A DNA stretch of 64,000 bases from DASUPK01 sp963815045 (GCA_963815045.1 CAWFET010000005.1:1-64000); one strand, 5' to 3'; shown: positions 7,946 through 16,919, numbered from the stretch's first letter. Notes: generated from the sequence alone by a model not told the origin. Program-made: numbers and translations.

Positions 7946-9952
7946 ATGGCCAACCGCCTCGCCGACGAGACCAGCCCGTACCTCCTCCAGCACAAGGACA
8001 ACCCAGTGGACTGGCGGCCGTGGGGACCCGAGGCGCTCCAGGAGGCCGCGGCAGAGGACAAGCCGATCATGCTCTCCGTCGGCTACTCCGCCTGTCATTG
8101 GTGCCACGTGATGGAGCGCGAGTCCTTCGAGGACGCGGAGACCGCCACGCTGATCAACGAGTCCTTCGTCCCGATCAAGGTCGATCGCGAGGAGCGGCCC
8201 GACGTCGACGACCTCTACATGGAGGCGGTCCAGGGGATGACCGGCCAGGGCGGCTGGCCGCTGACGGTCTTCCTCGACTCCGAGGCCGTCCCCTTCTACG
8301 GCGGCACCTACTTCCCGCCGGAGCCACGCCACGGGCTGCCGAGCTTCAGGCAGGTCCTCAAGGCCACCTCCGGCGCCTACCGGACGCAGCGGGAGGAGCT
8401 GCGCGAGGCGTCGGGGAAGATCCGCGAGTCGCTGAGCAGGACGGGTCAGGTTGCTCAGTCCGACCAGCCGCTCGACGATTCGATCATGGCGACGGCGATC
8501 TCGGGGCTGCAGACCAACTTCGACCGCGCGAACGGCGGCTTCGGCGGCGCTCCCAAGTTCCCGCCCGCGAGCACGCTCGAGTTCCTGCTGGACCGGGGCG
8601 AAACCCAGCCGGTGGCCCTGACGCTCGACAAGATGATGCACGGCGGGATCTACGACCAGCTCGGCGGCGGCTTCGCCCGCTACTCGGTCGACGCGAACTG
8701 GCTCGTGCCCCACTTCGAGAAGATGCTCTACGACAACGCGCTCCTCGCGCGCGTCTATCTCCACGGCTGGCAGGTGCTGGGCGAGGAGCGCTGGATGCGG
8801 GTCTGCACCGAGACCCTCGACTGGGCGCTGCGGGAGATGTGCGGGCCCGAGGGCGGCTTCTACTCAGCGCTTGACGCCGACTCCGAGGGCGAGGAGGGCC
8901 GCTTCTACGTATGGACCGAGGAGGAGATGCGCGAGGCGCTCGGCGAGGCCGGGGTCGCCAATGACGCGATCGAGCGAGTCCTCGGCCACTGGGGTGTGAG
9001 CGCCGCCGGCAACTTCGAGGGAAAGAACATCCTTCACGTCCCAGTCGGGGCGAGCGCCAAGCAGCCGGCCGAGCTCGCCGATGCCCGGACCGCGCTTTAC
9101 GCCTGGCGCGACCGGCGAGTCCGTCCCGGTCTCGATGACAAGCGCCTGCTCTCCTGGAACGCGCTGATGATCGCGGCGCTCGCCGACGCCGGCGCCGCGC
9201 TCGGCCGCCAGGACTACATCGACGCGGCTGCCGGCGGCGCGCGCTTCGTCTTGGAGTGCATGCGGGATGCGGATGGGCGGCTGCTTCGAACCTGGAAGGA
9301 CGGCGAGGCCAAGCTGAACGCATACCTCGAGGACCACGCCTACCTCGTCGAGGCCCTCCTGCGGCTCTACGAGGCGACGCTCGAGGTCCGCTGGTTCGAT
9401 GCCGCCCGCGAGACCGCAGACGCAATGATCGCTCGCTTCGCGGACGAGCGCGGCGGGTTCTTCACCACCTCGAACGATCACGAGGAGCTGATCGCTCGCC
9501 GCAAGGACGTCGGCGACCACCCCATCCCCTCCGGCAACTCCTCCGCGACCTATGGCCTACTGCGACTCGCCGCACTCACCGGCGAGAGCGCCTACGAGGA
9601 GCGGGCGCTCGGGACCATCCGGGTCTTCGCTCCGGCCGCCCTTCAGCACCCCGAGGCGTTCGGCCACCTGCTCCAGGCGATCGACTTCCACCTCTCGCCC
9701 ACCCGCGAGGTCGCGCTGGTCGCTCCCGCGAACGACGGGGGCGCCGGATCACTCTCCGACCTGGCTCGAGCCCTCCGCTCGGCCCACCGCCCCCACGTCG
9801 TGGTGGCGGGAGGCGAGGAGGGCACGGATCGCCCGGAGCTCCTTCGAGACAGAACCGCGGTCGAGGGACGGCCGGCGGCCTACGTCTGCGAGCACTTCGC
9901 GTGCAGGGCACCGGTGACGGAGCCATCTGAGCTGGAGGCGGCGCTCAGGTAG
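7946..9952 (+). CDS. Thioredoxin-domain / DUF255 protein (YyaL/SSP411 family)
   Basis: The 668-residue protein has an N-terminal thioredoxin-like DUF255 domain with the family opening LADETSPYLLQHKDNPVDW at residues 5-23, a CHWC redox-like motif near residue 52 and GQGGWPLTVFLD near residue 99. The C-terminal two thirds look like an (alpha/alpha)6-barrel of the N-acylglucosamine 2-epimerase/glycosidase type. The length matches the YyaL/spermatogenesis-associated-protein-20 family. No reaction is firmly established for this family. It converges with the flavoprotein gene, the two overlapping by 8 bases once the frameshift in that gene is corrected. Confidence 0.86.
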   Translation: MANRLADETSPYLLQHKDNPVDWRPWGPEALQEAAAEDKPIMLSVGYSACHWCHVMERESFEDAETATLINESFVPIKVDREERPDVDDLYMEAVQGMTGQGGWPLTVFLDSEAVPFYGGTYFPPEPRHGLPSFRQVLKATSGAYRTQREELREASGKIRESLSRTGQVAQSDQPLDDSIMATAISGLQTNFDRANGGFGGAPKFPPASTLEFLLDRGETQPVALTLDKMMHGGIYDQLGGGFARYSVDANWLVPHFEKMLYDNALLARVYLHGWQVLGEERWMRVCTETLDWALREMCGPEGGFYSALDADSEGEEGRFYVWTEEEMREALGEAGVANDAIERVLGHWGVSAAGNFEGKNILHVPVGASAKQPAELADARTALYAWRDRRVRPGLDDKRLLSWNALMIAALADAGAALGRQDYIDAAAGGARFVLECMRDADGRLLRTWKDGEAKLNAYLEDHAYLVEALLRLYEATLEVRWFDAARETADAMIARFADERGGFFTTSNDHEELIARRKDVGDHPIPSGNSSATYGLLRLAALTGESAYEERALGTIRVFAPAALQHPEAFGHLLQAIDFHLSPTREVALVAPANDGGAGSLSDLARALRSAHRPHVVVAGGEEGTDRPELLRDRTAVEGRPAAYVCEHFACRAPVTEPSELEAALR

Positions 9953-11080
9953 CCGTGAACCAGCGGGCGCGCCTGGTCGCCCCGAAATCCCGCTTCTCCG
10001 CAACGAGGGTCTCGGAAGGCGGATGGAAGGTTCCGGTCGGCCTCGGCCCGGAGAGGAAGTCCACGTCCACTTGGCCGACCCGTCCCCCTCCGAACTCGAT
10101 GTAGCAGGAGCCCAGGCCGTCGTATCCGGCCGGATCCGCTTCCCCCTCAGCTCGGCGAGCACCTCCGCCGCGACGATTCGCGCGGCCCCTTCCGAGAACA
10201 CACCGGCCTTCGGGACTCCGACGGTCGCCACGTCCCCGACGGCGTAGACGCCCGGGTGGCGGGTTCTGAGCGTCCTGGAGTCGACCGGTATGTATCCGTC
10301 CTCGGCCATCCCTGACTCGAGGACGACGTCCGGTGCGCGGTGCTTCGGGACCCCGAGGAAGAGGTCGAAGGGAAACTCGCGCCCATCCTGAAGCGACGCC
10401 ACCCCCCGCTCCCCGTCGAGCGAAGCGATGCGAGCCCCCGGGACGAACTCGATGTTCCTCTCGGCGAATGCCTCGAGCAGCGCCTCCGAGGTGGCCGGGG
10501 ACGGGGGCACCGGGCTCGGCAGCGGCATCAGGAATGTGATCTCACATCGCTCGCGGACACCCCGCTCCGAGAGCAGGTCGTGCAGCAGAAGGGCGGCCTC
10601 GCTGGGAGCCGGCGGGCACTTGAACGGTGCCCCGCAGACGCCGACGACGGCGTGGCCCTCTCCGAAGTCCCGAAGCAGCTCGCCCATGCGCTCCGCTCCA
10701 GCGAAGGAATAGAACTCGTTGCCGGCCTGGGCGAGTCCGGGGGTGGCATCCAAGTCGTAGTCGGCGCCGAGGGCGACCACCAGGACGTCGGCCTCGTGCG
10801 CACCGGCGTCGGTCGTGACCGCCCTGGTCTCGGGATCGATCGCCGTGACCGTCTCGCGGAGCAGGCGGACGCCGGGCTTCGCGAAATCGCTGTACGGGAG
10901 GCTCACCTCCTCCAGGGTCTCCATTCCGAACATGACGTCGAGCTTCGAATAGCCGAAGATGAAGGCGTCGCCCTTGTCGATCAGCGTGACCTCGGCCTCG
11001 TCGCCGAGCTCGTCCGAGAGGATCGTCGCCAGTTCGAGTCCGCCGAACCCCGCCCCCAAGACGAGTATCCGGCCGGCCAT
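9945..11080 (-). CDS. FAD/NAD(P)-dependent oxidoreductase, SQR-like (apparent frameshift)
   Basis: The product begins with a dinucleotide-binding motif (ILVLGAGFGGLE) and contains VCGAPFKCPPAPSEAA near residue 170, typical of sulfide:quinone-reductase/FCSD-like flavoproteins. HPGVYAVGDVA near residue 295 is the FAD-binding GD motif. After AELRG the frame is wrong. In the next frame the family-like C-terminus appears, with YDGLGSCYIEF and VDVDFLSGPRPTGTF, ending at 9945. The switch falls on a run of five C at 10142-10146 (G on the coding strand). A sixth base would join the halves as LRGEADPAGYDGLG. Without correction the frame runs on to 9749, antisense to the DUF255 gene. It starts three bases after the stop of glutamine synthetase, so it is probably co-transcribed with it. 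Confidence 0.82.
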
Positions 11081-11083
11081 CAG

Positions 11084-12436
11084 CTAGAGGATCGGCAGGA
11101 ACTGCTCGATCTCGTACGGCGTCACCTGCACCCGGTAGTCCTCCCACTCCGAGCGCTTGATCTCGACGAAGCGGTTGAAGGCGTGCTCGCCGAGGATCCG
11201 CAGAACGAGCTCCGACTCGGCCGCGATCTCGATCGCCTCGCCGAGCGTCTCCGGAAGCTGCTCGATGCCGCGGCGATGGCGCTCCTCCGGGGTCAGGTGG
11301 TAGAGGTTCTGCTCCATCGGCTCGGGCAGCTCGTAGCCCTGCTCGATCCCCTCCAGCCCGGCGTGCAGCATCCCGGCGAAGCAGAGATACGGGTTGCAGG
11401 CGGGGTCCGGGCAGCGCAGCTCGGCGCGGGTCGCGTTCTCCTTGCCCGGGTGGTAGAGCGGCACCCGGATGAGCGCCGAGCGGTTGCGGCGCGACCAGGA
11501 GAGGTAAACCGGCGCCTCATAGCCCGGCACGAGCCGCTTGTAGGAGTTGACCCACTGGGCGAAGAGCGGCGCGATCTCGCGGGCGTGCTTGAGCTGCCCT
11601 GCGATGAAGGCCTTGGCGACGTCGGAGAGGAAGTACTGGTCGTCGGCGTCGAAGAAGGCGTTCCTGCCGTCCTTCGAGAGCGACTGGTGGACGTGCATCC
11701 CCGAGCCGTTCTCGCCCTGGAGCGGCTTCGGCATGAAGGTGGCGTGCCAGCCGTACTTCATCGCGTACTCCTTGACCGTGATCCGGTAGGTCATGCAGTC
11801 GTCGGACATCGCGAGCGCGCCCTTGTAGCGCATGTCCACCTCGTGCTGGGAGGGCCCGACCTCGTGGTGGGTGTATTCGACGTGAATGCCCAGCTGCTCC
11901 AGCGCGAGCACCGTCTCGCGCCGCACGTCGGATCCGGCGTCGAGCGTGGTCAGGTCGAAGTAGCCGCCCTCGTCGAGGACCTCCGGAGTGCCGTCCTCGG
12001 GCTTCGCCGAGCGGAAGTAGAAGTACTCGAGCTCCGGACCGATGTTGTAGTCGTCGAAGCCCATCTCCTTGGCCCGGTCGAGCGCCCGGCGCATGATCCA
12101 GCGCGGGTCCCCCTCGTAGGGATCGCCGCCGGGCACCTGGATGTCGCAGAACATCCGCGCCGTTCGGTTCTTCTCCTCCTCGCGCCACGGGATCAGCTTG
12201 ATGCTCGCCGGATCCGGCATCGCGATCATGTCCGACTCCTCGATCGGGTTGAAGCCGCTGATCGAGGAGCCGTCGAAGCCCATGCCGCCCTCGAAGGCGT
12301 CCTCGAGCTCCGCGGCGTTGATGGAGAAGCTCTTCAGCTGGCCGAGCAGGTCCGTGAACCAGAGGCGCACGAAGCGAACGTCGTTCTGCTCGCAGAACTC
12401 CATCGCCTCCTTGGCGGTGCTCGGTCCGTCGGCCAT
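11084..12436 (-). CDS. glnA: Glutamine synthetase, type I
   Basis: This enzyme makes glutamine from glutamate, ammonia and ATP. Visible signatures are FVRLWFTDLLGQLK near the N-terminus, MGFDGSSISGF, GPELEYFYF with metal-binding Glu, HHEVGPSQHEVD, the ATP/glutamate site KPLQGENGSGMHVHQSL and the RxE region RAELRCPDPACNPYLCFAG. The length (about 450) and the absence of the extra loop seen in GSI-beta suggest the alpha subtype. A Tyr is present in NLYHL but the NLYDLPPE adenylylation context is not intact. The frame is open from a TTG at 12448. I prefer ATG 12436 because MADGPSTAKEAMEF matches the usual N-terminus, although no strong Shine-Dalgarno is seen. Confidence 0.93.
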   Translation of the reverse strand: MADGPSTAKEAMEFCEQNDVRFVRLWFTDLLGQLKSFSINAAELEDAFEGGMGFDGSSISGFNPIEESDMIAMPDPASIKLIPWREEEKNRTARMFCDIQVPGGDPYEGDPRWIMRRALDRAKEMGFDDYNIGPELEYFYFRSAKPEDGTPEVLDEGGYFDLTTLDAGSDVRRETVLALEQLGIHVEYTHHEVGPSQHEVDMRYKGALAMSDDCMTYRITVKEYAMKYGWHATFMPKPLQGENGSGMHVHQSLSKDGRNAFFDADDQYFLSDVAKAFIAGQLKHAREIAPLFAQWVNSYKRLVPGYEAPVYLSWSRRNRSALIRVPLYHPGKENATRAELRCPDPACNPYLCFAGMLHAGLEGIEQGYELPEPMEQNLYHLTPEERHRRGIEQLPETLGEAIEIAAESELVLRILGEHAFNRFVEIKRSEWEDYRVQVTPYEIEQFLPIL

Positions 12437-12519
12437 GAGGCCGAACAAGTTAGCGACGTGTCACATCCGAGGCGCCCCGAGCGTCGTATGAGAAGACAGA
12501 AAACGAAAGATGCCTGTAC

Positions 12520-12536
12520 ACTTACGCGACGTAAGT
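12520..12536. promoter_or_regulatory. Palindromic operator candidate
   Basis: ACTTACG-CGA-CGTAAGT is a perfect 7-bp inverted repeat with a 3-bp spacer. It lies in the 151-base gap between the divergent glnA and the carboxymuconolactone-decarboxylase-like gene, 52 bases before the latter's ATG. An AAAGTAAAGTAAAG run follows at once. The size and symmetry are typical of a dimeric TetR- or Rrf2-like repressor site. The cognate regulator is not in the window. Confidence 0.6.
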
Positions 12537-12587
12537 AACCGGCTAAAAGTAAAGTAAAGCCCTTGTGAAACGGCGGTATCCCAGGAA

Positions 12588-13154
12588 ATGACAGTCAAGA
12601 CAGACGTAAGCCGCTTCCACATCCACGACGAGCTGACCGCACCGGACGCCACGGCGCCTCTGATCAAGAGCATTCAGACGGCGGGCGGACAGGTCTCCAA
12701 GTTCATCGGCGTGCTCGCTGAGTCGCCCGCTGCGCTGCGCGGCTACACCCGCCTCCGCACCGAGCTCCGTCAGAGCAAGCTGCCGAGGGCGACCCGCGAA
12801 CGGATCGGCCTGGCTGTGGCTGAGTGGCGCAACGACCCCTACACCCTGACCCAGTACGCCCGCACCGCGCGCGTCGCCGGACTCGGCCTCGACGAGGTCG
12901 CCAGGGCCCGCAACTTCACCTCCTCCGATGAGAAAGAGGCGGCGCTGCTGGCCTTGATCCGCGAGACGCTCGACCACTCCGAGCGGCCACCCCACCACCT
13001 GGTGGAGGAGGCCCGTGAGGCCGGTTGGTCGGACGAGGAGATCCTCGACGCGGTCGCCGAGACGGCCCTCGCCGAGTTCGAGAGCCTCTTCGCCTCCATC
13101 GCGGCGCTGCCGCAGGAGGGCGACCCGGCGGTTCTCCGGGAAGCAGCTGCTTAG
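12588..13154 (+). CDS. Carboxymuconolactone-decarboxylase/AhpD-fold protein lacking catalytic cysteines
   Basis: The 188-residue, all-alpha protein aligns by eye with the CMD/alkylhydroperoxidase-like family: LPRATRERIGLAVAEWRND, then ARVAGLGLDEVARAR, DEKEAALLALIRETL and GWSDEEILDAVAETAL. In active AhpD-like members the segment after AVAE reads roughly NGCEYCLAAH. Here it is RNDPYTLTQY, so both Cys and the His are gone, and the protein has no Cys at all. It may be a non-redox binding or structural member. An AGGAA sequence precedes the ATG, and a strong palindrome lies upstream, so it is probably tightly regulated. Confidence 0.75.
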   Translation: MTVKTDVSRFHIHDELTAPDATAPLIKSIQTAGGQVSKFIGVLAESPAALRGYTRLRTELRQSKLPRATRERIGLAVAEWRNDPYTLTQYARTARVAGLGLDEVARARNFTSSDEKEAALLALIRETLDHSERPPHHLVEEAREAGWSDEEILDAVAETALAEFESLFASIAALPQEGDPAVLREAAA

Positions 13155-13173
13155 TTAGCGATTCGGACGGGCC

Positions 13174-13620
13174 CTACGGCGTCGGCGGCGTGACCGTCGC
13201 GTCGATGGGGCCCGCGCCGACGGTCAGGAAGCCGAGACGCTTCGCGACCTTCTTGGTCAGGTCCCATGCGTAGCCCTTGTGGAAGGGCCCGCGATCGATC
13301 ACCGTCGCCGTGACGCTTCGGCCGGCATAGCTGAAGGTCACCTGGGTGCCGCAAGGAAGCTTCCGGTGGGCGACGCCCAGCGTCGTTGGGGTCAGCGTCA
13401 TCCCGCATGCGGTCGACCTGCCCCAGAAGCCGGGCCCGTACCAGGTGGCCTTCTTGTGGACGGTCCAGCTGCCGGGCGCGGAGCTCGGCTGAGCGGTGGG
13501 CTCAGTCGTGGTGCCTCCCGGCACCCCGCCCGTCTGCCCGCTCGCGACCGGTGCCGCGACCAGCAGAGCGCCGGTACACGCGAGTCCCGCAATCGCACGA
13601 ATTGTTCGCTTGCTCGTCAA
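13174..13620 (-). CDS. Secreted RlpA-like double-psi beta-barrel protein
   Basis: The 148-residue protein has a signal peptide (hydrophobic residues 8-28, ending ASG), a Thr/Ser/Pro linker, and an RlpA-like double-psi beta-barrel: ATWYGPGFWGRSTACG, GVAHRKLPCGTQV, VTATVIDRGPF, and WDLTKKVAKRLGF. The family includes peptidoglycan-acting septal lytic proteins, and the Asp in VIDRGPF corresponds to the conserved family Asp. The start appears to be TTG at 13620, preceded by GAGGAAGG. Just upstream lies a c-di-AMP riboswitch, consistent with cell-wall or osmotic control. Whether it is a lytic transglycosylase or only binds glycan is open. Confidence 0.82.
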   Translation of the reverse strand: MTSKRTIRAIAGLACTGALLVAAPVASGQTGGVPGGTTTEPTAQPSSAPGSWTVHKKATWYGPGFWGRSTACGMTLTPTTLGVAHRKLPCGTQVTFSYAGRSVTATVIDRGPFHKGYAWDLTKKVAKRLGFLTVGAGPIDATVTPPTP

Positions 13621-13634
13621 ACCTTCCTCTTTCG

Positions 13635-13765
13635 TTGCTTACGGGGTTAGCTGACGGGCTCGCGCTGAAAGTTCGCGCTACACGGCTCAATGGCCGCGAT
13701 TCGCCCCAACTTGTGGGTCCCCCGCTCTCCCTCCTTTTCGAGTGGAGAGAGACTCAGCGGAAGTG
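13635..13765 (-). ncRNA. c-di-AMP riboswitch (ydaO/yuaA leader)
   Basis: Read on the minus strand, this leader contains in order CGCTGAGTC (13751-13759), GGGGGACCCA, TTGGGGCGAATC (about 13698-13710) and the near-invariant 3' block CCCGTCAGCTAACCCCGTAAGC (13637-13658). These are the conserved elements of the ydaO-yuaA class, which senses cyclic di-AMP. The last conserved base is only about 16 bases before the TTG start of the RlpA-like gene, so ligand binding could hide the GAGGAAGG ribosome site. Such leaders commonly precede secreted wall hydrolases in actinobacteria. The remaining gap up to 13877 holds no gene I can see. Confidence 0.85.
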
Positions 13766-13877
13766 CGCCGCGCACCCTAGCAAAGGTCTCCTCGTTATTA
13801 GGCACCAACTGTCGATTCGACCGTTCAGCCACGAACCTTCGCCGCGAAAGGAATCGCCCACTCCATAAGCTGCCCCC

Positions 13878-14714
13878 ATGGCCGGCGCATTGGTGACTGG
13901 AGCCAGAGGCGGAATGGGCCTGGAGATCGCCAGGCTCCTGGTGGCGCGCGGCTACGAGGTGGCCGTCACCGACATCGACGAGGCCGGGACCGCCGCGGCG
14001 GCCAAGCAACTCGGCGAGCGAGCCTGGCCCCTCGTTCTCGACGTCAGCGACACCGACGCGGTGAACGCCGCCGCCGAGCAGGTCGTCGAACGCAGCGGGT
14101 CGCTCGACGTCTGGGTCAACAACGCCGGGATCCTGCTGACCGGCCTTTCCTTCGAGCAGCCGGTCGACGTCCACCGGCGGATGCTCGAGGTGAATGCCAT
14201 CGGGACGATGAACGGGACGCTCGCCGCCATCGAGAGGATGCGTCCCGCCGGCCGCGGCCACATCATCAACCTGATCTCCCTGGCCGGGCTGGCGGCGGCG
14301 ACCGGGATCGTCGGGTACTCCGCGAGCAAGCACGCCGCGATCGCCTTCAGCCTCGGCACCGCCGCGGACCTCCGCCGGGCCGGACTCGAAGGGATCCACA
14401 TCTCCTGCGTCTGCCCGGACGGCGTCTGGACGCCGATGATCAACGACAAGCTCGACGATCCGAACGACGCGCTCTCCTTCTCCGGGGTGATGCTGATGCC
14501 GGAGCAGGTCGCAGAGCGGGCGGTCGAGCTGATCGACAAGCCGAAGCCCGTGCTGGCGATCCCGGCCTGGCGCGGGCAGTTCGCGCGCTTCTTCGACCGG
14601 CACCCCAAGCTCTCCCTCCGCCTCACTCCCCTGCTCATGCGCGACGCGATCCGTCGCCAGCGGGCGTTCCGCAAGAAGGTGGAGTCGGGCAAGTGGCCAC
14701 CGAAGTCCCGCTGA
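13878..14714 (+). CDS. SDR-family oxidoreductase
   Basis: The 278-residue protein is a classical short-chain dehydrogenase. The cofactor motif is TGARGGMGLEIA (TGxxxGxG, residues 7-18), followed by NNAGILL near residue 81, a catalytic Ser in the LISLAGLAA segment, and YSASK (catalytic Tyr/Lys) near residue 152. An Asp after the second strand (VTDIDEAG) suggests NAD(H) preference. The C-terminus is rich in basic residues. Its 3' end overlaps the methyltransferase start by 22 bases, suggesting co-transcription. Substrate is unknown. Confidence 0.88.
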   Translation: MAGALVTGARGGMGLEIARLLVARGYEVAVTDIDEAGTAAAAKQLGERAWPLVLDVSDTDAVNAAAEQVVERSGSLDVWVNNAGILLTGLSFEQPVDVHRRMLEVNAIGTMNGTLAAIERMRPAGRGHIINLISLAGLAAATGIVGYSASKHAAIAFSLGTAADLRRAGLEGIHISCVCPDGVWTPMINDKLDDPNDALSFSGVMLMPEQVAERAVELIDKPKPVLAIPAWRGQFARFFDRHPKLSLRLTPLLMRDAIRRQRAFRKKVESGKWPPKSR

Positions 14715-15349
14715 GGGGCCCGCACGATCCGGGTGAGCGGGCCGGGCGGTTCCACACGGTGCGGGGGCCGATGGGCGCTTCCGGCTGGCTCCACTATCCG
14801 GCCGCGTGGTGGCGGGCAAGGACCGGCAGGACACCCGAGAGGCCCTGGATCGTGCCCGCCGCTGTCGGCTGGCTGGGGCGGCGGATCCGGCCGGACTGGG
14901 CGGTGCTCGAGCTCGGGTCGGGCCGGTCGACCGTCTGGTTCGCCCGGCGGGCCGGGAGCGTGATCAGCTTCGAGGACAACGAGTACTGGTATCCGCGGAC
15001 TCGGGAGCGGCTTGACGAAGCCGGGCTGGAGAATGTGGAGCTGCGGTTAAAGGAGGTCGAGAGGTTCCCCCAGGAGGTCGCGGCGCTCGCCGACGGCTCC
15101 TTCGATCTTGTCGTCGTCGACTTTCTCGAGGCTCCGGCCGTCACTCGCATCGATGCGCTGAAACCGGCAATGAAGAGGGTGCGGCCCGGCGGGTATCTGT
15201 TGCTCGACGACTCCGACCGGCCCGGGTACGCCGATGCCTACGAGTTGCTTGCCGGGTGGCGCGAGCGGCGGTTCACGGGCGTGAAGGACGAGTGGCCCGA
15301 GGCCTGCGAGACCGCGATCTTCCGCAAACCCGCCGACCGTGCCGATTAG
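14693..15349 (+). CDS. Class I SAM-dependent methyltransferase-like protein
   Basis: The 218-residue protein shows a Rossmann methyltransferase core: VLELGSGRSTVWFARRAG (motif I, about residue 70), ISFEDNEYWYPRTRERL (motif II acidic residue), FDLVVVDFLEA (about residue 138) and the post-motif RPGGYLLLDDSDRPGY. The start GTG 14693 has GGAG eight bases upstream. An ATG at 14771 would give a 192-residue form that keeps the whole domain. It is coupled to the SDR gene. The acceptor substrate cannot be inferred. Confidence 0.78.
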   Translation: MATEVPLRGPHDPGERAGRFHTVRGPMGASGWLHYPAAWWRARTGRTPERPWIVPAAVGWLGRRIRPDWAVLELGSGRSTVWFARRAGSVISFEDNEYWYPRTRERLDEAGLENVELRLKEVERFPQEVAALADGSFDLVVVDFLEAPAVTRIDALKPAMKRVRPGGYLLLDDSDRPGYADAYELLAGWRERRFTGVKDEWPEACETAIFRKPADRAD

Positions 15350-15392
15350 TGGTCGCATATCGACCATAGATCGCCACGGTCCGGGGAAATAG

Positions 15393-15416
15393 AAGAGGCC
15401 CCTTGCGGGGCCTCTT
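15393..15416. terminator. Bidirectional intrinsic terminator
   Basis: AAGAGGCCCC-TTGC-GGGGCCTCTT forms a perfect 10-bp stem with a four-base loop between the methyltransferase (+) and rnpB (-). On the minus strand it is followed by CTATTTC, and on the plus strand by CCTT. It probably ends both transcripts. Confidence 0.8.
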
Positions 15417-15419
15417 CCT

Positions 15420-15747
<328 letters not shown>

Positions 15748-15748
15748 C

Positions 15749-16796
15749 TCAATGGTATCCCGTGTCCGCAAGCGGAACTGGGACGCGAGCACCGGGGAAG
15801 TAGTGGACGCGCCGATGATGTCCACGCTTGTTCTCGCCGATGAAGGTGAAGTCGGACGGCGGCCAGTACGCGTTGTTGAGGTGCCTCTTCATTCCCTCGT
15901 TCTCGAGGTCGAAGAGGACGGCCTGGGCGCGCGTGTCCTCGCCGCTCACGAAGGCCCTCTCCAGCTCGTCGCGGTTCCTGATGATGAGCTGAGCGGCGAG
16001 GTTGCTCATTCGATGCGGGGAGGCGACGAAGGTCCTGTAGGCCCAGACGTCCATCCGCAGCTGCGAGCTCCGTTCCAAGAAGGCGGAGGAGACTCCCGCC
16101 AGCTCGGCATCGCCCGTGACCGCAATGAGGCGGACCTCAGGGACTCGCGCGCGCGCACGCTCCCCGGTGACCGCGTTCTCGCGCTCCCAGAGCGCGAGAA
16201 CATCGTCCGCGGTCACCGCGGTGCTCTCCGAGAGCGGCTCGATTCGGTAGCGGTCCTCGAGCGAATAGTCCACATCCCGGTGCTCCTCGATGGTGGGCGA
16301 TCCCTGGATCCCCGGGCCGACCTTCGCCCCCCAGAAGTACCGGATCCTCACCTGCTGGTCGTCGGGGGTGTAGCCGGCGTAGATCAGCTCGGTCTCGGGC
16401 CAGACGGCCTCGGGGCGACCCTGCATCTCGACCGGGTCCCGCACCAGGACGCAGAGGCCGAGCGGCCCCGGCGCGCCCCTGTCGAAGCTCTCCTGCAGGG
16501 CCTCGAACGCGGCGTTGAACATCCGGCCAGCCAGCTCGATGGTCCCGCCCGGCAGGAAGCTGCGGTAAACCCAGAACGGGCGCTGCACGAGCGGGATGGT
16601 CTCCTCGCGCACCGAGTTCACCCCGGTTACCTCGTCGGACTTCATCAAGCGCCACGCAGACGACCTCAGGCAGGCGCGCGCCGGCCGATTCCCTCTCGAG
16701 CGCTCCCGTCCGCTCCCAGAATGCCGTCACCTGGTCCGCGCGCGCACCGGCGAGCTTGCCTCTGACGATCTCGATCCGCTGCCCTCCTGCCTCCAT
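15749..16796 (-). CDS. Two-domain GNAT-like acetyltransferase, copy A (apparent frameshift)
   Basis: Two frames together match the intact paralog at 19031-20059. The N-terminal part (ATG 16796, IEIVRGKLAGARADQVTAFW to VCVALDE) continues in another frame with SDEVTGVNSVREETIP and runs to 15749. The switch lies at about 16640-16652. Relative to the paralog there is one extra base (or two missing) between LDE and DEVTGVNS. The downstream segment has shared blocks FWVYRSFLPGG, RPEAVWPETELIYAGY, IRYFWGAK, QLRMDVWAYRTFVA, NLAAQLIIRNRDELE, FTFIGENKRG and VHYFPGARVPVP. GNAT fold assignment is by overall pattern and is moderate. A free-standing start at 16648 would lack the first domain's first strands. 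Confidence 0.62.
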
Positions 16797-16827
16797 CGCG
16801 CCGATGCTATCCCGCTCACAAATAGCC

Positions 16828-16855
16828 TTGACCCGCCGCCGATCCGTTGTATAGG
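16828..16855 (+). promoter_or_regulatory. Sigma70-type promoter for the beta-helix gene
   Basis: TTGACC (16828-16833) and TATAGG (16850-16855) are separated by 16 bases and lie 65 bases before the ATG at 16920, which has GAGGAGAAG as its ribosome-binding site. This is the clearest -35/-10 pair I noticed in the window. Confidence 0.6.
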
Positions 16856-16919
16856 GTGACGCGCGAGGGCGCTTGGGGAACGTCGTCGGCACGACCATCC
16901 AAACAGAGGAGAAGCCGGG

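Noticed and set aside
10340..12538. Very long open frame on the plus strand opposite glnA and the flavoprotein gene (over 700 codons)
   Set aside because: It is the antisense shadow of glnA and its neighbour. The frame is dominated by Arg, Asp, Leu and Val codons and shows no domain; high-GC genes often leave such open antisense frames.
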